NCBI GenBank assembly: GCA_018398805.1
Contig: JAGFBZ010000708.1
Location: 1,054,001-1,118,000 of the forward strand
Source: Hirundichthys speculiger
Taxonomy: Eukaryota; Chordata; Actinopteri; Beloniformes; Exocoetidae
Direction of reading: 5' to 3'
DNA: 64,000 bases
Made by a program: the position numbers and the translations under genes. Under the pieces are notes generated by a model that worked only from the letters and a program-made list of their open reading frames with translations, searched no databases and was not told where the DNA came from. This document shows, piece by piece, positions 24,205 to 34,673 of this stretch; the stretch's first letter is position 1, and every line of letters begins with the position of its first letter.

Positions 24205-24476
24205 ATGACTATGCTCTAGTAGGTTTTAATTCACAAAGCCATTAACGGTTTTATATGTAAAACAGAATTTTAAATTCTATACTAGATTTAACAGGAAGCC
24301 AATGAAGGGAAGCTCAGATCAGAGAATTTTGATCGCTCCTGTTAATTTTTTATCAGAACTCTCACCGCAGAATTTTTTATCAGCTGAAGGAATTTCAGAG
24401 TAATTTCAGGACATCATATTTACAGGGAAGTGTCCTGAAGGGCTGATCTAGATGTGTGGGCTGAACTGATCTGTGC

Positions 24477-25170
24477 AAGGGCGGAGCTTCCAGGGGGCCT
24501 GGGGGGGGCAGTACTCCTCCAGCCAGACCCTTGAGGGCCCGGTGAAAGATGAAGAAACGGGCCTCTCCCTAAGTGTCGGTTACGCTTTGTGCATTACTGG
24601 ATACAACAACTTCTGCAAAGAATGTGATGCGTTACATATGAGGTTATATATAGGTTTCCAGCCAGAATGAGTCATAGTTGGTCAAAAACATTTAAGACTG
24701 ACTTTGGTCATGTAGGTTTCTACACAGTGAATCAAATGTTGTGCTGCACGGCTGGCTTCATGTTTACAATGTGTAAATTTACAAGTGGATTGCCGTAAGA
24801 TCTCCAAATGTATTGTGGGTAAAATCATCATCAACAGCCGTCTACAGCGTCATCATCAGTCACTAGTCAACAGAGTCTACGTAGTGCAGGATAGATGGAT
24901 CACAGATGAATTAAATCATGAGTGGCAGTTCATACAAGCATAAAAGTGGAGCAACAAAGAGTAAAGAAAAGGAAAAAAAGAGCGCAGGAAAAGACTAAAC
25001 TAAAAAAGCTGGATACATATCCTCCTGGAGATGAACCTGACATTGTTGGCAGCGCGTCAAGCCCAACAGAACTGGTACCACAGTCAGGGAGCCAGATTTA
25101 CAGGTACAATTACTCACAATCACTGACACTGAAAACAACATGTGAGTTAGTTGTAAACTGTTGATGTGGT
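24477..25170 (+). mobile_element. Left part of a hAT element with transposase start
   Basis: CAAGGGCGGAGCTTCCAGGG resembles a hAT left terminus. It is followed about 450 bp later by the N-terminal start of a hAT transposase. I could not find the right terminus; the minisatellite at 25195 may have displaced it. Confidence 0.45.
24920..25164 (+). pseudogene. N-terminal remnant of hAT (ZMYM1-like) transposase
   Basis: ATG at 24920 reads MSGSSYKHKSGATKSKEKEK, then stops after AGKD. One frame over, the sequence continues KLKKLDTYPPGDEPDIVGS. A lysine-rich start leading to a KLDTY-like motif is the pattern of hAT proteins annotated as zinc finger MYM-type 1-like in fish. A possible splice donor (CAG|GTACAA) follows at about 25102. 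No downstream exon was found. Confidence 0.45.
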
Positions 25171-25194
25171 TGTTATCAGAGTAGCCCCCCCGCC

Positions 25195-25788
25195 TAACAT
25201 TATTATTAGGGACCAGGTAGCCTAATGTTATTATTAGGGGCCAGGTAGCCTAACGTCATTATTAGGGGCCAGGTAGCCTAACGTTATTATTAGGGACCAG
25301 GTAGCCTAACGTTATTATTAGGGGCCAGGTAGCCTAACGTTATTATTAGGGGCCAGGTAGCCTAATGTTATTATTAGGGGCCAGGTAGCCTAACGTTATT
25401 ATTAGGGACCAGGTAGCCTAACGTTATTATTAGGGGCCAGGTAGCCTAACGTTATTATTAGGGGCCAGGTAGCCTAACGTTATTATTAGGGACCAGGTAG
25501 CCTAACGTTATTATTAGGGGCCAGGTAGCCTAATGTTATTATTAGGGGCCAGGTAGCCTAACGTTATTATTAAGGGCCAAGTAGCCTATCGTTATTATTA
25601 GGGGCCAGGTAGCCTAACGTTATTATTAGGGGCCAGGTAGCCTAATGTTATTATTAAGGGCCAAGTAGCCTATCGTTATTATTAGGGGCCAGGTAGCCTA
25701 ACGTTATTATTAGGGGCCAGGTAGCCTAACGTTATTATTAGGGGCCAGGTAGCCTAACGTTATTATTAGGGGCCAGGTAGCCTAATGT
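25195..25788. repeat. 28-bp minisatellite, about 21 copies
   Basis: Unit TAACGTTATTATTAGGGGCC plus AGGTAGCC. Units differ at few positions (GGGGCC or GGGACC, AACG or AATG, and the variant AAGGGCCAAGTAGCCTATCG), and the variants recur in blocks, so it has grown by multi-unit duplication. Confidence 0.95.
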
Positions 25789-27132
25789 TTTTGTTGTTCT
25801 CATGGTTTGTTGCACTTCATGTCGGTTTTGTCGGGTTACTCTTGCAAAAAGGCTCGTACAAGGACGTGCTTGGAGTTGGTATTTATTAACAGCAATGGAA
25901 ACACATGAGGCGAAACTGGCACTTGGGACCGATGCTGGTAGCAACTACAACAATAACTGGTGCGTCTCCCGCGTGACATCACAACTGTATACCGCTGAAT
26001 ACATTTTATACAATATATTATTCCATAATACTACAGGTTTGATTGATTTCAAAATGTCATGGTCGCTCTTCGTGTTGAACGCTTACTATCAAATGCTTTG
26101 TGCTATGTGTCAAAAATGTAGTAATGCTTGTAACCCCCACTGTTGCAGGCATGTGTATGTTGTAAAACGATGTAATCACAAGCTTTATTGAGCTTAAAGG
26201 ACCCAGTCATGTGCCTCGACCCTTGCCCAGCAGTGGCCCGCTGCTGGATCTGTGCTTGAAGTTCAGAAGGCCAGTCTGGAAATGCCATTAATGCTTGCAA
26301 GTAGAAAGTTGTTGAAGCAAACAACTTTTTTATCCAAAAAAAAAAAAAAAAAAAAGGGAAAGGAAAATAAAGTGAAACTGCAATTCTCTCTTGATTTAAA
26401 CAGCCTGCTTAAAGGAATCAATGCAGATCCTTTGCTATGGACATACTGCACATAAGTTATCAACTTCCAGTGTTTTTAGTTCAATACAATATGTTCCCGT
26501 TTCATATTTGTTTATAGAGTCGAGGGATCCAAAAAGACTCATAAAAGCCAAGCTTGAGCCAAAAGGACTCCAGTCTCTTAAAGGAGCCAGATTTGACATC
26601 AATAGTATTGATGAATCTACGGTGTTGAAGTCAGCAGGCCTTGAGGAAAACTGGACCAGACAGAAAATACCAGAGCTAAATCTGCTTGTTTTCAGAAAAC
26701 GTCTCCCCTAGTGTGGCTCTCATCGTTTTAAAAACCGTAAATGGAATTCTTTTTAGTAAAAAGATAATAAGGTCAATATGAATTAATATTAATGATCATC
26801 CTGGGCTAGTGGACGCCAAGAGAGTCGAGCTAAAAGTTGTTAACTGGTGCTCGTGTTCCAGTCGGCTTTTCAACACTGCTGGTCCTGTCATGGCATCACG
26901 CAGTTTGAGAAAAAATGGACTTCTGACGCTCTCTGTGGAAACCTACGGGTCACATGACCAGATGCTGGGTCCAGTTATATTTACAGTCGATGCTTCGAAC
27001 GCACCATGAAGGAGTACGAAACAGTCTGTAACTAATTTGATCTGTGGCAGAAATGATGCTAAAATACTTGTAAATAACCTCTTAGAGATGACAAGAGCAA
27101 TAACCAGATAAGTGGAATTAGAGAAATAAATC
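25789..27132. other. Unassigned sequence with one odd open frame
   Basis: The frame at 26421-26711 (+) ends in a lysine- and acid-rich segment with DPKRLIKAKLEPKGLQSLKG and FDINSIDESTVLKSAGLEEN. I do not recognise it. It could be a decayed exon of the hAT element to the left or chance. A poly-A run at 26336-26355 could mark a retrotransposed end. Confidence 0.3.
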
Positions 27133-27140
27133 CTCTAAAC

Positions 27141-28305
27141 CGGGACTCTAAAACTCCAGTCCTGGAGGACCTCTGTCCTCATGTCCTAGATCAGGGCTCT
27201 AAAACTCCAGTCTCGGAGGATCACTGTCCTCATGTCCTAGATCAGGGCTCTAAAACTCCAGTCCTGGAGGACCTCTGTCCTCATGTCCTAGATCAGGGCT
27301 CTAAAACTCCAGTCCTGGAGGACCTCTGTCCTCATGTCCTAGATCAGGGCTCTCAAACCCCAGTCCTGGAGGACCTCTGTCCTCATGTCCTAGATCAGGG
27401 CTCTTAAACTCCAGTCCTGGAGGACCACTGTCCTCATGTCCTAGATCAGGGCTCTCAAAACCCCAGTCCTGGAGGACCTCTGTCCTCATGTCCTAGATCA
27501 GGGCTCTAAAACTCCAGTCCTGGAGGACCTCTGTCCTCATGTCCTAGATCAGGGCTCTAAAACTCCAGTCTCGGAGGATCACTGTCCTCATGTCCTAGAT
27601 CAGAGCTCTAAAACTCCAGTCCTGGAGGACCTCTGTCCTCATGTCCTAGATCAGGGCTCTAAAACTCCAGTCCTGGAGGACCTCTGTCCTCATGTCCTAG
27701 ATCAGGGCTCTCAAACCCCAGTCCTGGAGGACCTCTGTCCTCATGTCCTAGATCAGGGCTCTTAAACTCCAGTCCTGGAGGACCTCTGTCCTCATGTCCT
27801 AGATCAGGGCTCTCAAACCCCAGTCCTGGAGGACCTCTGTCCTCATGTCCTAGATCAGGGCTCTAAAACTCCAGTCCTGGAGGACCGCTGTCCTCATGTC
27901 CTAGATCAGGGCTCTAAAACTCCAGTCCTGGAGGACTGCTGTCCTCATGTCCTAGATCAGGGCTCTCAAACTCCAGTCCTGGAGGACCGCTGTCCTCATG
28001 TCCTAGATCAGGGCTCTAAAACTCCAGTCCTGGAGGACCGCTGTCCTCATGTCCTAGATCAGGGCTCTCAAACCCCAGTCCTGGAGGACCGCTGTCCTCA
28101 TGTCCTAGATCAGGGCTCTTAAACTCCAGTCCTGGAGGACCTCTGTCCTCATGTCTTAGATGTGTTCCTGCTTCAGCACACCTGACTCAAATGACTGGGT
28201 CTCCATCAGCTGGCCATGCAGGTTTGCGCTGGTCCGTTATCGACCCGTTCATCTCAGTCAGGTGCAGGACAGCGGGCCTTGAGGTCTGGACTTCTAGAGC
28301 TTCTG
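27141..28305. mobile_element. hAT MITE whose left end expanded into a 51-bp tandem array
   Basis: A perfect 8-bp duplication CTCTAAAC lies at 27133-27140 and 28306-28313. The left end CGGGACTCTAAAACTCCAGTCC pairs with the right end GGACTTCTAGAGCTTCTG. From 27141 to about 28150 the first 51 bp (GGGCTCTAAAACTCCAGTCC, then TGGAGGACC and CTGTCCTCATGTCCTAGATC) is repeated about 20 times. Only the last 150 bp is single-copy. The array is therefore an internal amplification of the transposon terminus. Confidence 0.88.
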
Positions 28306-28313
28306 CTCTAAAC

Positions 28314-29339
28314 ATTCAGTTTGTCTGCAATTTTTCTTTAAACTTAAAGGAAATGTTCCTTTTGAATTCCACTGTTTTGATCATTTATTGAACAATATCA
28401 GCTATAAATTAAATGTTTAAAGTTGCAGTAAAAGAATATCACGAAAAACCCTTTTCAGAAACCAAATAAAGAATTCATATATGGAGAAAAACAGTGAAGC
28501 GCAGCTTTATGGTACCATGTCCATAACTGTGTTTCCTCTTCATGCACACCGCCACTGGTAACACGAACAAAGTGAAAGAGGTGATTTGAGAGGCAGAACG
28601 ACGCTGAGCAGTGCACAACACACTGATCCCCATGAATATTGCAAAGAACCTACCGCAGAGTTGAAACAGGAACCTTTGGACACCCTCGACACACAGCAGC
28701 TGACCCCCTGCTGTTCAGGCGGTGTAATAATAACCCCTGGATGAACACATACACCCTACCCCGATCACGTAATGAATACACCTTAAAACCCACCTGTAAT
28801 TAGGAGGTGATAATGAACCCATCCATCAAAATAAGCTGCTTTTTGGCATTAGGGCCCTGCAGCTCGTGGCTGCTGAGGCCAACACTCACTGGGCTGTGAC
28901 GACACACAGCGTAGCTGATCATTTAATAAGGTCGGGTAAAGCCTGATAACTTTAGGCTGCTGGTTCCCCTCTGTTCTGAACTTCATCACATCGTCACCGG
29001 CTCCGGCTAAACCTTTAATTCCCGCCGCTTGCCCGATTTCATGGCATATTTATGAGCACAGCTGAATTTGGTCGTCTCAATCCATCACTGGGTCAAGCCC
29101 TGTTCAAACAGCTATATTTAGTTACACTTGCACTTATCCTATTGATAATTTAATTGGAGCTGCATGGCAAAGGCAACTATGTTTTCCACTCAGGTTGTGT
29201 GTCACGCCAAACTGTGGTATGGAATTATGCATCTGTGCTGCAACATGAGACACCGTGAAACCAGAGACAGGATTAATGTCGGTATGCGTCATTAGCATAA
29301 AGTCTTCATTTTCAAACAACAACCCATATTTTCTTTTCT
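28314..29339. other. Candidate conserved non-coding block
   Basis: About 1 kb of complex, non-repetitive sequence between TEs. It contains several homeodomain-like TAATTA or TTTAATT cores (CTGTAATTAGGAGG, GATAATTTAATTGG, ACCTTTAATTCC) and no open frame. In a region otherwise filled with TEs, an unbroken unique block upstream of a developmental gene is worth comparing across fish. Confidence 0.35.
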
Positions 29340-29573
29340 TATTACCTCCGGAGGTTATGTTTTGGCCAGTGTTTGTCTGTCTGTGTTCAAGATAACTCAA
29401 AAAGTTATGGATGTATTTTGATGAAATTTTCAGGAGTTGTCGGAAATGTGAAAAGGAAGAACTGATTTCATTTTGGGTGTGATCCGGAAAAAATCCTGGA
29501 TTCTGGATCACTTTCAAATTTTGATAATTGTTGCGCTTGGTGGAGGTTTGCGCTCTCCGAGTGCTTTTCTAGT
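29340..29573. mobile_element. Family R repeat copy 1 (internally deleted)
   Basis: Starts TATTACCTCCGGAGGTTATG and ends CTCCGAGTGCTTTTCTAGT. The family also occurs at 30979, 32831, 38666 (reverse), 39381 and 44561 (reverse). One end carries a small hairpin (CCTCCGCCAAGGAGG). No coding capacity. It may be a Helitron-like or other non-autonomous element; the class is undecided. Confidence 0.7.
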
Positions 29574-29675
29574 TCTAACATGTATTTCTTACAGGTTTTT
29601 ATGTCATTTCATGTATTATTTATAATTTATAAAAAATTTATGTTTGAATTTTGGGGGGTTTAAAATGGATTAGAA

Positions 29676-30055
29676 CAGCCATTCCCAAACTTCAGAATAC
29701 CAAGGCCCAATTTGAAATGTGAAAAATCTCCTCAGCCCACCGAAACCTTTAATCACAACTGTGAACATACAACATACAGGACCAGGAACCATGATCCGAT
29801 ATTAATGTAAGGGGTCAACAAATAAGGAGACACTTGTCATATTAAGTTAAGATGACAGTAGAATAACACTTAACTGGTTTTTTTTTTAATCATTTTTTTA
29901 ATCATGTCATGAATATTTTACAGTAATTAAAAACATATTTAAAAAAGATCAAGGATTTAAAACATATTTGTTTAATTTTAATGACCTCTCACGGCCCACC
30001 TGCAGTCCCATGACGGCCCACCAGGGGGCCGCAGCCCACACTTTGGGAATCACTG
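29676..30055. mobile_element. hAT MITE, family S copy 1
   Basis: Ends CAGCCATTCCCAAACTT and CACTTTGGGAATCACTG. Flanking GATTAGAA / GATTAGAG is an 8-bp duplication with one mismatch. Part of a second copy lies reversed at 34008-34303. Confidence 0.85.
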
Positions 30056-30065
30056 GATTAGAGCA

Positions 30066-30157
30066 TTTACATGGAAAACGCATCTCTAGTTATGACATTT
30101 TCAGGTCACAAAACCACTTCCAGAACCAATTAATCTTCATGAGTAGAGGTACCACTG
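30066..30157. mobile_element. Terminal fragment of family T MITE
   Basis: Matches one end of the element at 38470-39205: on the minus strand CAGTGGTACCTCTACTCATG and TTAATTGGTTCTGGAAGTGG. Confidence 0.65.
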
Positions 30158-30194
30158 TACATCATTTTAGAGAAATGAATTGTCACTTTATGCC

Positions 30195-30294
30195 TAAAAC
30201 ACATATCGAAACTGTACCAAATCCATACCGAAACCGTGACACAAAAACCGAGGTACAGGCCGTACCGTGAGCCACCTGTACTGTTGCACCCCTA
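30195..30294. mobile_element. Terminal fragment of a hAT-like MITE
   Basis: Contains ACCGAAACCGTGACAC and GTACCGTGAGCCACC, then the end CTGTTGCACCCCTA. The opposite end is missing. Confidence 0.5.
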
Positions 30295-30978
30295 AAAAAA
30301 TGTCCTTGATGGTTAGCTTAGCTGTGTCAGTGCAAAACAAGTAGCTGAATCAATCTGTTAGTTTTCATAGTGGGATGTTTTTGGAAAAGTGAGATGAATC
30401 AAATGACTTCGTGTCTGACTGACATTTGGGTCAAAAATTCTGCCCGGTGCCCTTTTAAGGCTCTCTTATCGTGGATTTCTGTTTACATGATATAAACTTT
30501 ACCAGAACAGTGTTCACTTCAAAGAGTCGATGCTGTCAACTCTTTCCACTTATTGTGTGTCTGTGTTTGTTTAGTCTCCGTGTTACAGCAACACAGGAAG
30601 TCCGTTCCTGATCTCCAGATCATCGCCATCCTGCAAACCTGAGGAGGTGGGGTCTCTCTTTGTTCCTTTCACTTTTTCTCAACAAGAGACAAAAACATAT
30701 TTCAGCAGTAATAAAATACAAACTCTGCGCTCTGGCGTTGTGAAGCACCTGTCAGGTGTATACCCCGCCGCTCAGCCGATGACAGCTCCACAAGACTCCT
30801 GACTAAGACTGACGCTGGTATAGAGATCACAGATCAGATTTGTCTTCTGTATAATTTACTCATGCAGAAACCAAACACAGGTTTTCAAAAAACTCTTTCT
30901 CTGAATGCTGCAGGGGGAAAAAAAACTCAGTCCAAACATTCAGCTTGAAGTGAACAGAAACAACAGATATATTTCTTT
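30295..30978. other. No gene seen
   Basis: Unique sequence of mixed composition. CTGTCAGGTGTATACCCCGC near 30750 resembles a LINE 3' tail fragment, but too little remains. Confidence 0.35.
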
Positions 30979-31404
30979 ATTACCTCCGCCAAGGAGGTTA
31001 TGTTTTGCCGGCGTTTATCTGTCTGTCTGTCTGTGTACAAGATAACTCAAAAAGCTATTGATGGATTTTGATGAAATTTTCAGGAGTTGTCAGAAATGTG
31101 AAAAGGAAGAATTGATTTCATTTTGGCTGTGATCCAGAAGAAATCCTGGATTCTGGATCACTTTCAAATTTTCGATAACATTGCAGTCAATGCGGGCGAT
31201 AATTTTGTTTTTCAATATCTCCGTTAATTATTGCTCAAAACTCATTAAATTTGACTCAGGGATTGACAATGGGAACCTCTATCAAATTTCAAAGACTGAT
31301 CCAGATCTGATCCAGAATGCGGATTTTATAGCAATCTGTAAATCTCTATATGGGGGAATTGTCGCACTTGGCGGAGGTCTGCGCTCTCTGAGTGCTTTTC
31401 TAGT
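30979..31404. mobile_element. Family R repeat copy 2, full length
   Basis: Starts ATTACCTCCGCCAAGGAGG and ends GAGTGCTTTTCTAGT. The central part contains CAATATCTCCGTTAATTATT and ACTCAGGGATTGACAATGGG, shared with the copies at 39381 and 44561. Confidence 0.8.
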
Positions 31405-32830
31405 TTGTTGATGGATTTGGCTTCAAGATCCCTTTGTTTTCGGTTGGTTACAGTGTTAACTCCCTTATGGATGAGCTTTACCCTTTGAAATAGAGGTTCT
31501 TCTTCGGTCTTTGACAGCGTGATGTCCACATATCCATCCATCCAGTCATCCATCCAATATTTATACCCCCTTAAGTCCTATTCAAGGTTAAGAGGGGTCT
31601 TCTAGAGTCTATTCAAACTGTCTAATGTTGAAAGGCGGGGCCACACCCTGGACAGTTCATGTCAACATATGTAATTATTTTATAGAAATAGAGAGATACC
31701 AGTTTATCCATTTGCACTGATGGCTGTGTTGTCCTTAGTATCATTAAAACTCAACAAAACTCAAATGTTCTCCAGAAAACCTTTGGTGTCCCTCTGTATA
31801 AGCCCTGGGCTTTTCTGAGGGCAACAGCCTTAAAACTGGCCATAAAAATAGACATCATCAGTTCAGCATTTTTTTTTATTTGTTTTATGGACGATGCTAA
31901 TAATTTTGCTCTCCAAAGTCTGATATCTAAAGACGTCACTGTTCCTTTTTCACAGAACGTGGATGCAACAAAGGCTGATCTAGATTTTATGGAGCTCCTG
32001 GAAATCTTCCCGAAAGTTTGGTCCTAAAAGTTAAATAAATACACAACCTACAAAAATATACAACCTACAAAACAGCACTCCGTTCTTCTTCCTCTCCTCA
32101 ACAATCTTCTCTGCTAACAGCTCATCCAGAATGAAAACTATGATTTCATTTATTAAAGGGAAAAAAAGCCAACCTGGCCTTATGTGAAAAGGTAACCCCG
32201 CCCCCGTGTTACATCATGAATCAAGTGTGATCAACCACATTTTTCTGAAAATCAGAGTTCAGTTTTAGCAGCCAGACCCAGGCCCGATTACTGCCAGAAC
32301 TATAGATTCAGTAAATCACTTGAATAGGACGATAATGAAGCCTGAATGTTTCTTCATGTTTCATGTGTTTTTCATGTTCTGGATGCCTAATGTATCTCTT
32401 TAATCATTGTGAGAGTGATTGAAACTAACTGAAAATCTTTCAACTAAAAATCTTTATTTTAAAAATGTTTTTAGCGGGAAAATAATCAAAATTAGAGATG
32501 AGATTGGCCAGGCCAGTGGACGTCCCTGCAGCTTCGTTGATGTCTTCCGTTTCTGATTTGACTCTGGACTGTTTTTCTCCTGTGGGCCTTTCTGAGTTGA
32601 CCTCAACTATCAGTAAAGCTAAACCATCTACATGTCTGTTGGACCCCATCGCAACCCAGTAAACACACTCAGGCAGAGCCGCGAGAACTTATCCTCAGCA
32701 GCGGCTGTGTGCACAGCTCCATCAAGATGCATAGCGGTTCTCGCGGCTCTGCCTGAGCGTGTTTACCAGGAGCGCACCAACTATCTGGGACTTTCAGGTA
32801 GCCGATAGGAATTGTCTGTGTCAGAATATT
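31405..32830. other. No gene seen
   Basis: Contains a short CATC-type repeat near 31535. It also has two inverted copies of a 60-bp segment (CGCGAGAACTTATCCTCAGC side and GGTTCTCGCGGCTCTGCCTG side) around 32660-32770. No coding feature is supported. Confidence 0.35.
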
Positions 32831-33032
32831 TTTACCAACTCCAAGGAGGTAATGTTTTTGCCAGCGTGTTTTTGCTGGCTTATATCTGTCTGTTTGTCTG
32901 TCTGTGTACAAGATAACTCAAATAGTTATGGATGGATTTTGATGAAATAGCCCTTAAAGCAATCTTTAAATCTCTATATGGGAGAACTGTTGTGCTTGGC
33001 GGAGGTCTGCGCCCTCCGAGTGCTTTTCTAGT
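32831..33032. mobile_element. Family R repeat copy 3 (internally deleted)
   Basis: Begins with ACCAACTCCAAGGAGG and ends CTCCGAGTGCTTTTCTAGT; most of the middle is missing. Confidence 0.7.
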
Positions 33033-33454
33033 TAAGAAATGCTTTCCTGGAAACTCACTGCACGAAGACGCATAGCCGCTGGAAGCGGTGCTTTATAAAA
33101 TACTGCAGAACGGATCACTGGATGAGCATTGAGCCAGAGGAACACGTATGATGACATCTACTTTCTACCACTGAGCGCATCTCGGGTGTTTCGAGTGCAA
33201 GGAGGGGGTCAGAGGGATATGAGGACAGAACAAGAAACTCCACAACAGAGTTCTGTGATCTCCTCGTTTCCTCCACAGCAAACATCTGAATGAGATCATG
33301 CCACAGCTGTACAGACATCATCTGCCCTTAAGAGAATAAAAACGTATGCAAGTAATACAGTGATGCATAATCGAGAGGTAGAGCCGGTTGTGCAGTCCAC
33401 ATGTGACTGGGTGGACACGCAATGACGCGATTTGGACGCGCCGACATGCCGGTT
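33033..33454. other. No gene seen
   Basis: Unique sequence leading into the fold-back region. Confidence 0.35.
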
Positions 33455-33588
33455 GCGCTTTCCACAAACTTGGTATCTTTGCGGTACCGGTATCTCGCCG
33501 GTTTAAGATAGAGGGTAGCGGTTGGTCAGAGCTGCTACCCTCTATCCTAACGCCACGATCGCAAGATACCGAGTTCTTGGAAAGCGCA
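33455..33588. repeat. Imperfect fold-back palindrome
   Basis: Left arm 33455-33519 (GCGCTTTCCACAAACTTGGT to GATAGAGGGTAGC) pairs with right arm 33533-33588 (GCTACCCTCTATC to TTCTTGGAAAGCGC). The loop is 13 bp. The left arm has an 8-10 bp extra segment. Probably part of an unrecognised transposon. Confidence 0.75.
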
Positions 33589-33822
33589 AGAGACACTCCC
33601 ATTGCCACACCTACAATGTGTGTAAGGGAGTCGGCATAGCGGGTAGCGGCATTAGGGAGCGGAAGATTGCATTAGCGGTTGGCAGAGGTTCCTAAATCAG
33701 CGATTTACGGGTAGCGGCTAGCGGGAGATGTACGATCGGCCCAGAGTTTGCTGAAAGCGCAAAAGACACGCCCATTGTCACACCTACAATGTGAGTAAGG
33801 GAGTCGGCATAGCGGGTAGCGG
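33579..33822. repeat. Two-copy direct repeat of about 174 bp spacing
   Basis: The segment GAAAGCGCAAGAGACACTCC through GGGAGTCGGCATAGCGGG at 33579-33648 recurs at 33753-33822 with few changes. GGGTAGCGGC motifs are scattered to 33903. Confidence 0.8.
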
Positions 33823-34007
33823 CTTTAGGGAGAGATTGCATTAGCAATCTTTGGCTACCCACTACAATTTGCAGGTAGCGTGGAGCGTGGAGCGGGTAGC
33901 GGCTAGCGGGAGGTGTACAACTGGGGCCTATGTTTGACCTCCAAGCAGAAGACTTTGAATCCTGAAAACAGGCTTCAACTTCAACAGTCTTGAATTTGAA
34001 CACTTTA

Positions 34008-34303
34008 AACAAATATGTTTAAATCCTCAATCTTTTTAAAATATGTTTTTAATTACTGTAAAATATGAACGACATGACAAAACATTAAGAAGTAACAAAA
34101 CAAACCAGTTAAGTGTTATTCTACCTTCATCTTAACCTTATATGACAAATGTCACCTTATTTGTTGACCCCTTACATTAATATCAGAACATGGTTCCTAG
34201 TTCTGTATGTTGATCACAGTAGTGATTAAAGGTTTCAGTTGGCTGCAGAGATTTTTTGCATTTCAAATTGGGCTTTAGTGTTCTCAAGTTTGGGAATGGC
34301 TGG
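34008..34303. mobile_element. Family S hAT MITE copy 2, truncated and reversed
   Basis: Shares with copy 1 the segments ACCAGTTAAGTGTTATTCTA and CTTACATTAATATC in reverse order and ends in AAGTTTGGGAATGGCTG. The other end is missing. Confidence 0.7.
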
Positions 34304-34665
34304 TCTTGTAGGAGCTCAGACTAGAGTAGCTCTTCTTAATCACAGCTTCATCATAGATATGCTGCTATAGGCCTATGCTGCAGGGGGACACCTACATGAT
34401 CTGCTGAGTGGTGTCTCTACTGCTCTTCTCCCCTTCCTTCCCTTTCCTCCTCCCTTCCTCCTCCTCCAGCTCAATCCATAGTTAATTAGGAGCACCTCGT
34501 TATTGTAACTGTGCTCCATTTTCTTTCCTGTAGTTTTTTTGTGCTGTTTTTTCTATTTTTTTCTCTTTTCTTTCTGTATGTTTGCAGGCCAGACATACAT
34601 TCCTGAGTTTCATGCTGACTTGCAGTTCCCTCCTCTGTCCATCCCAGCGTTTACCTCCACCTGTG
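34304..34665. other. No gene seen
   Basis: Pyrimidine-rich sequence (CTTCCTTCC and CCTCCTCCTCC tracts near 34440) with no recognised feature. Confidence 0.35.
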
Positions 34666-34673
34666 TGTGTAGA

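Noticed and set aside
25195..25788. Possible CRISPR-like array of 28-bp repeats
   Set aside because: The units are contiguous with no unique spacers, and the genome is a fish. It is a minisatellite.
27141..28150. Coding repeat protein (SPDLGHEDRGPPGLEF units)
   Set aside because: The 51-bp unit is a multiple of three, so a frame stays open by chance. The array is derived from a transposon terminus.
30022..30036. Second CTCF-like site (CCACCAGGGGGCCGC)
   Set aside because: It has one extra C relative to the core consensus; too weak to list as a feature.
29968..30270. 100-codon plus-strand frame
   Set aside because: It runs across the end of one MITE, a fragment of a second and part of a third; composite and meaningless.
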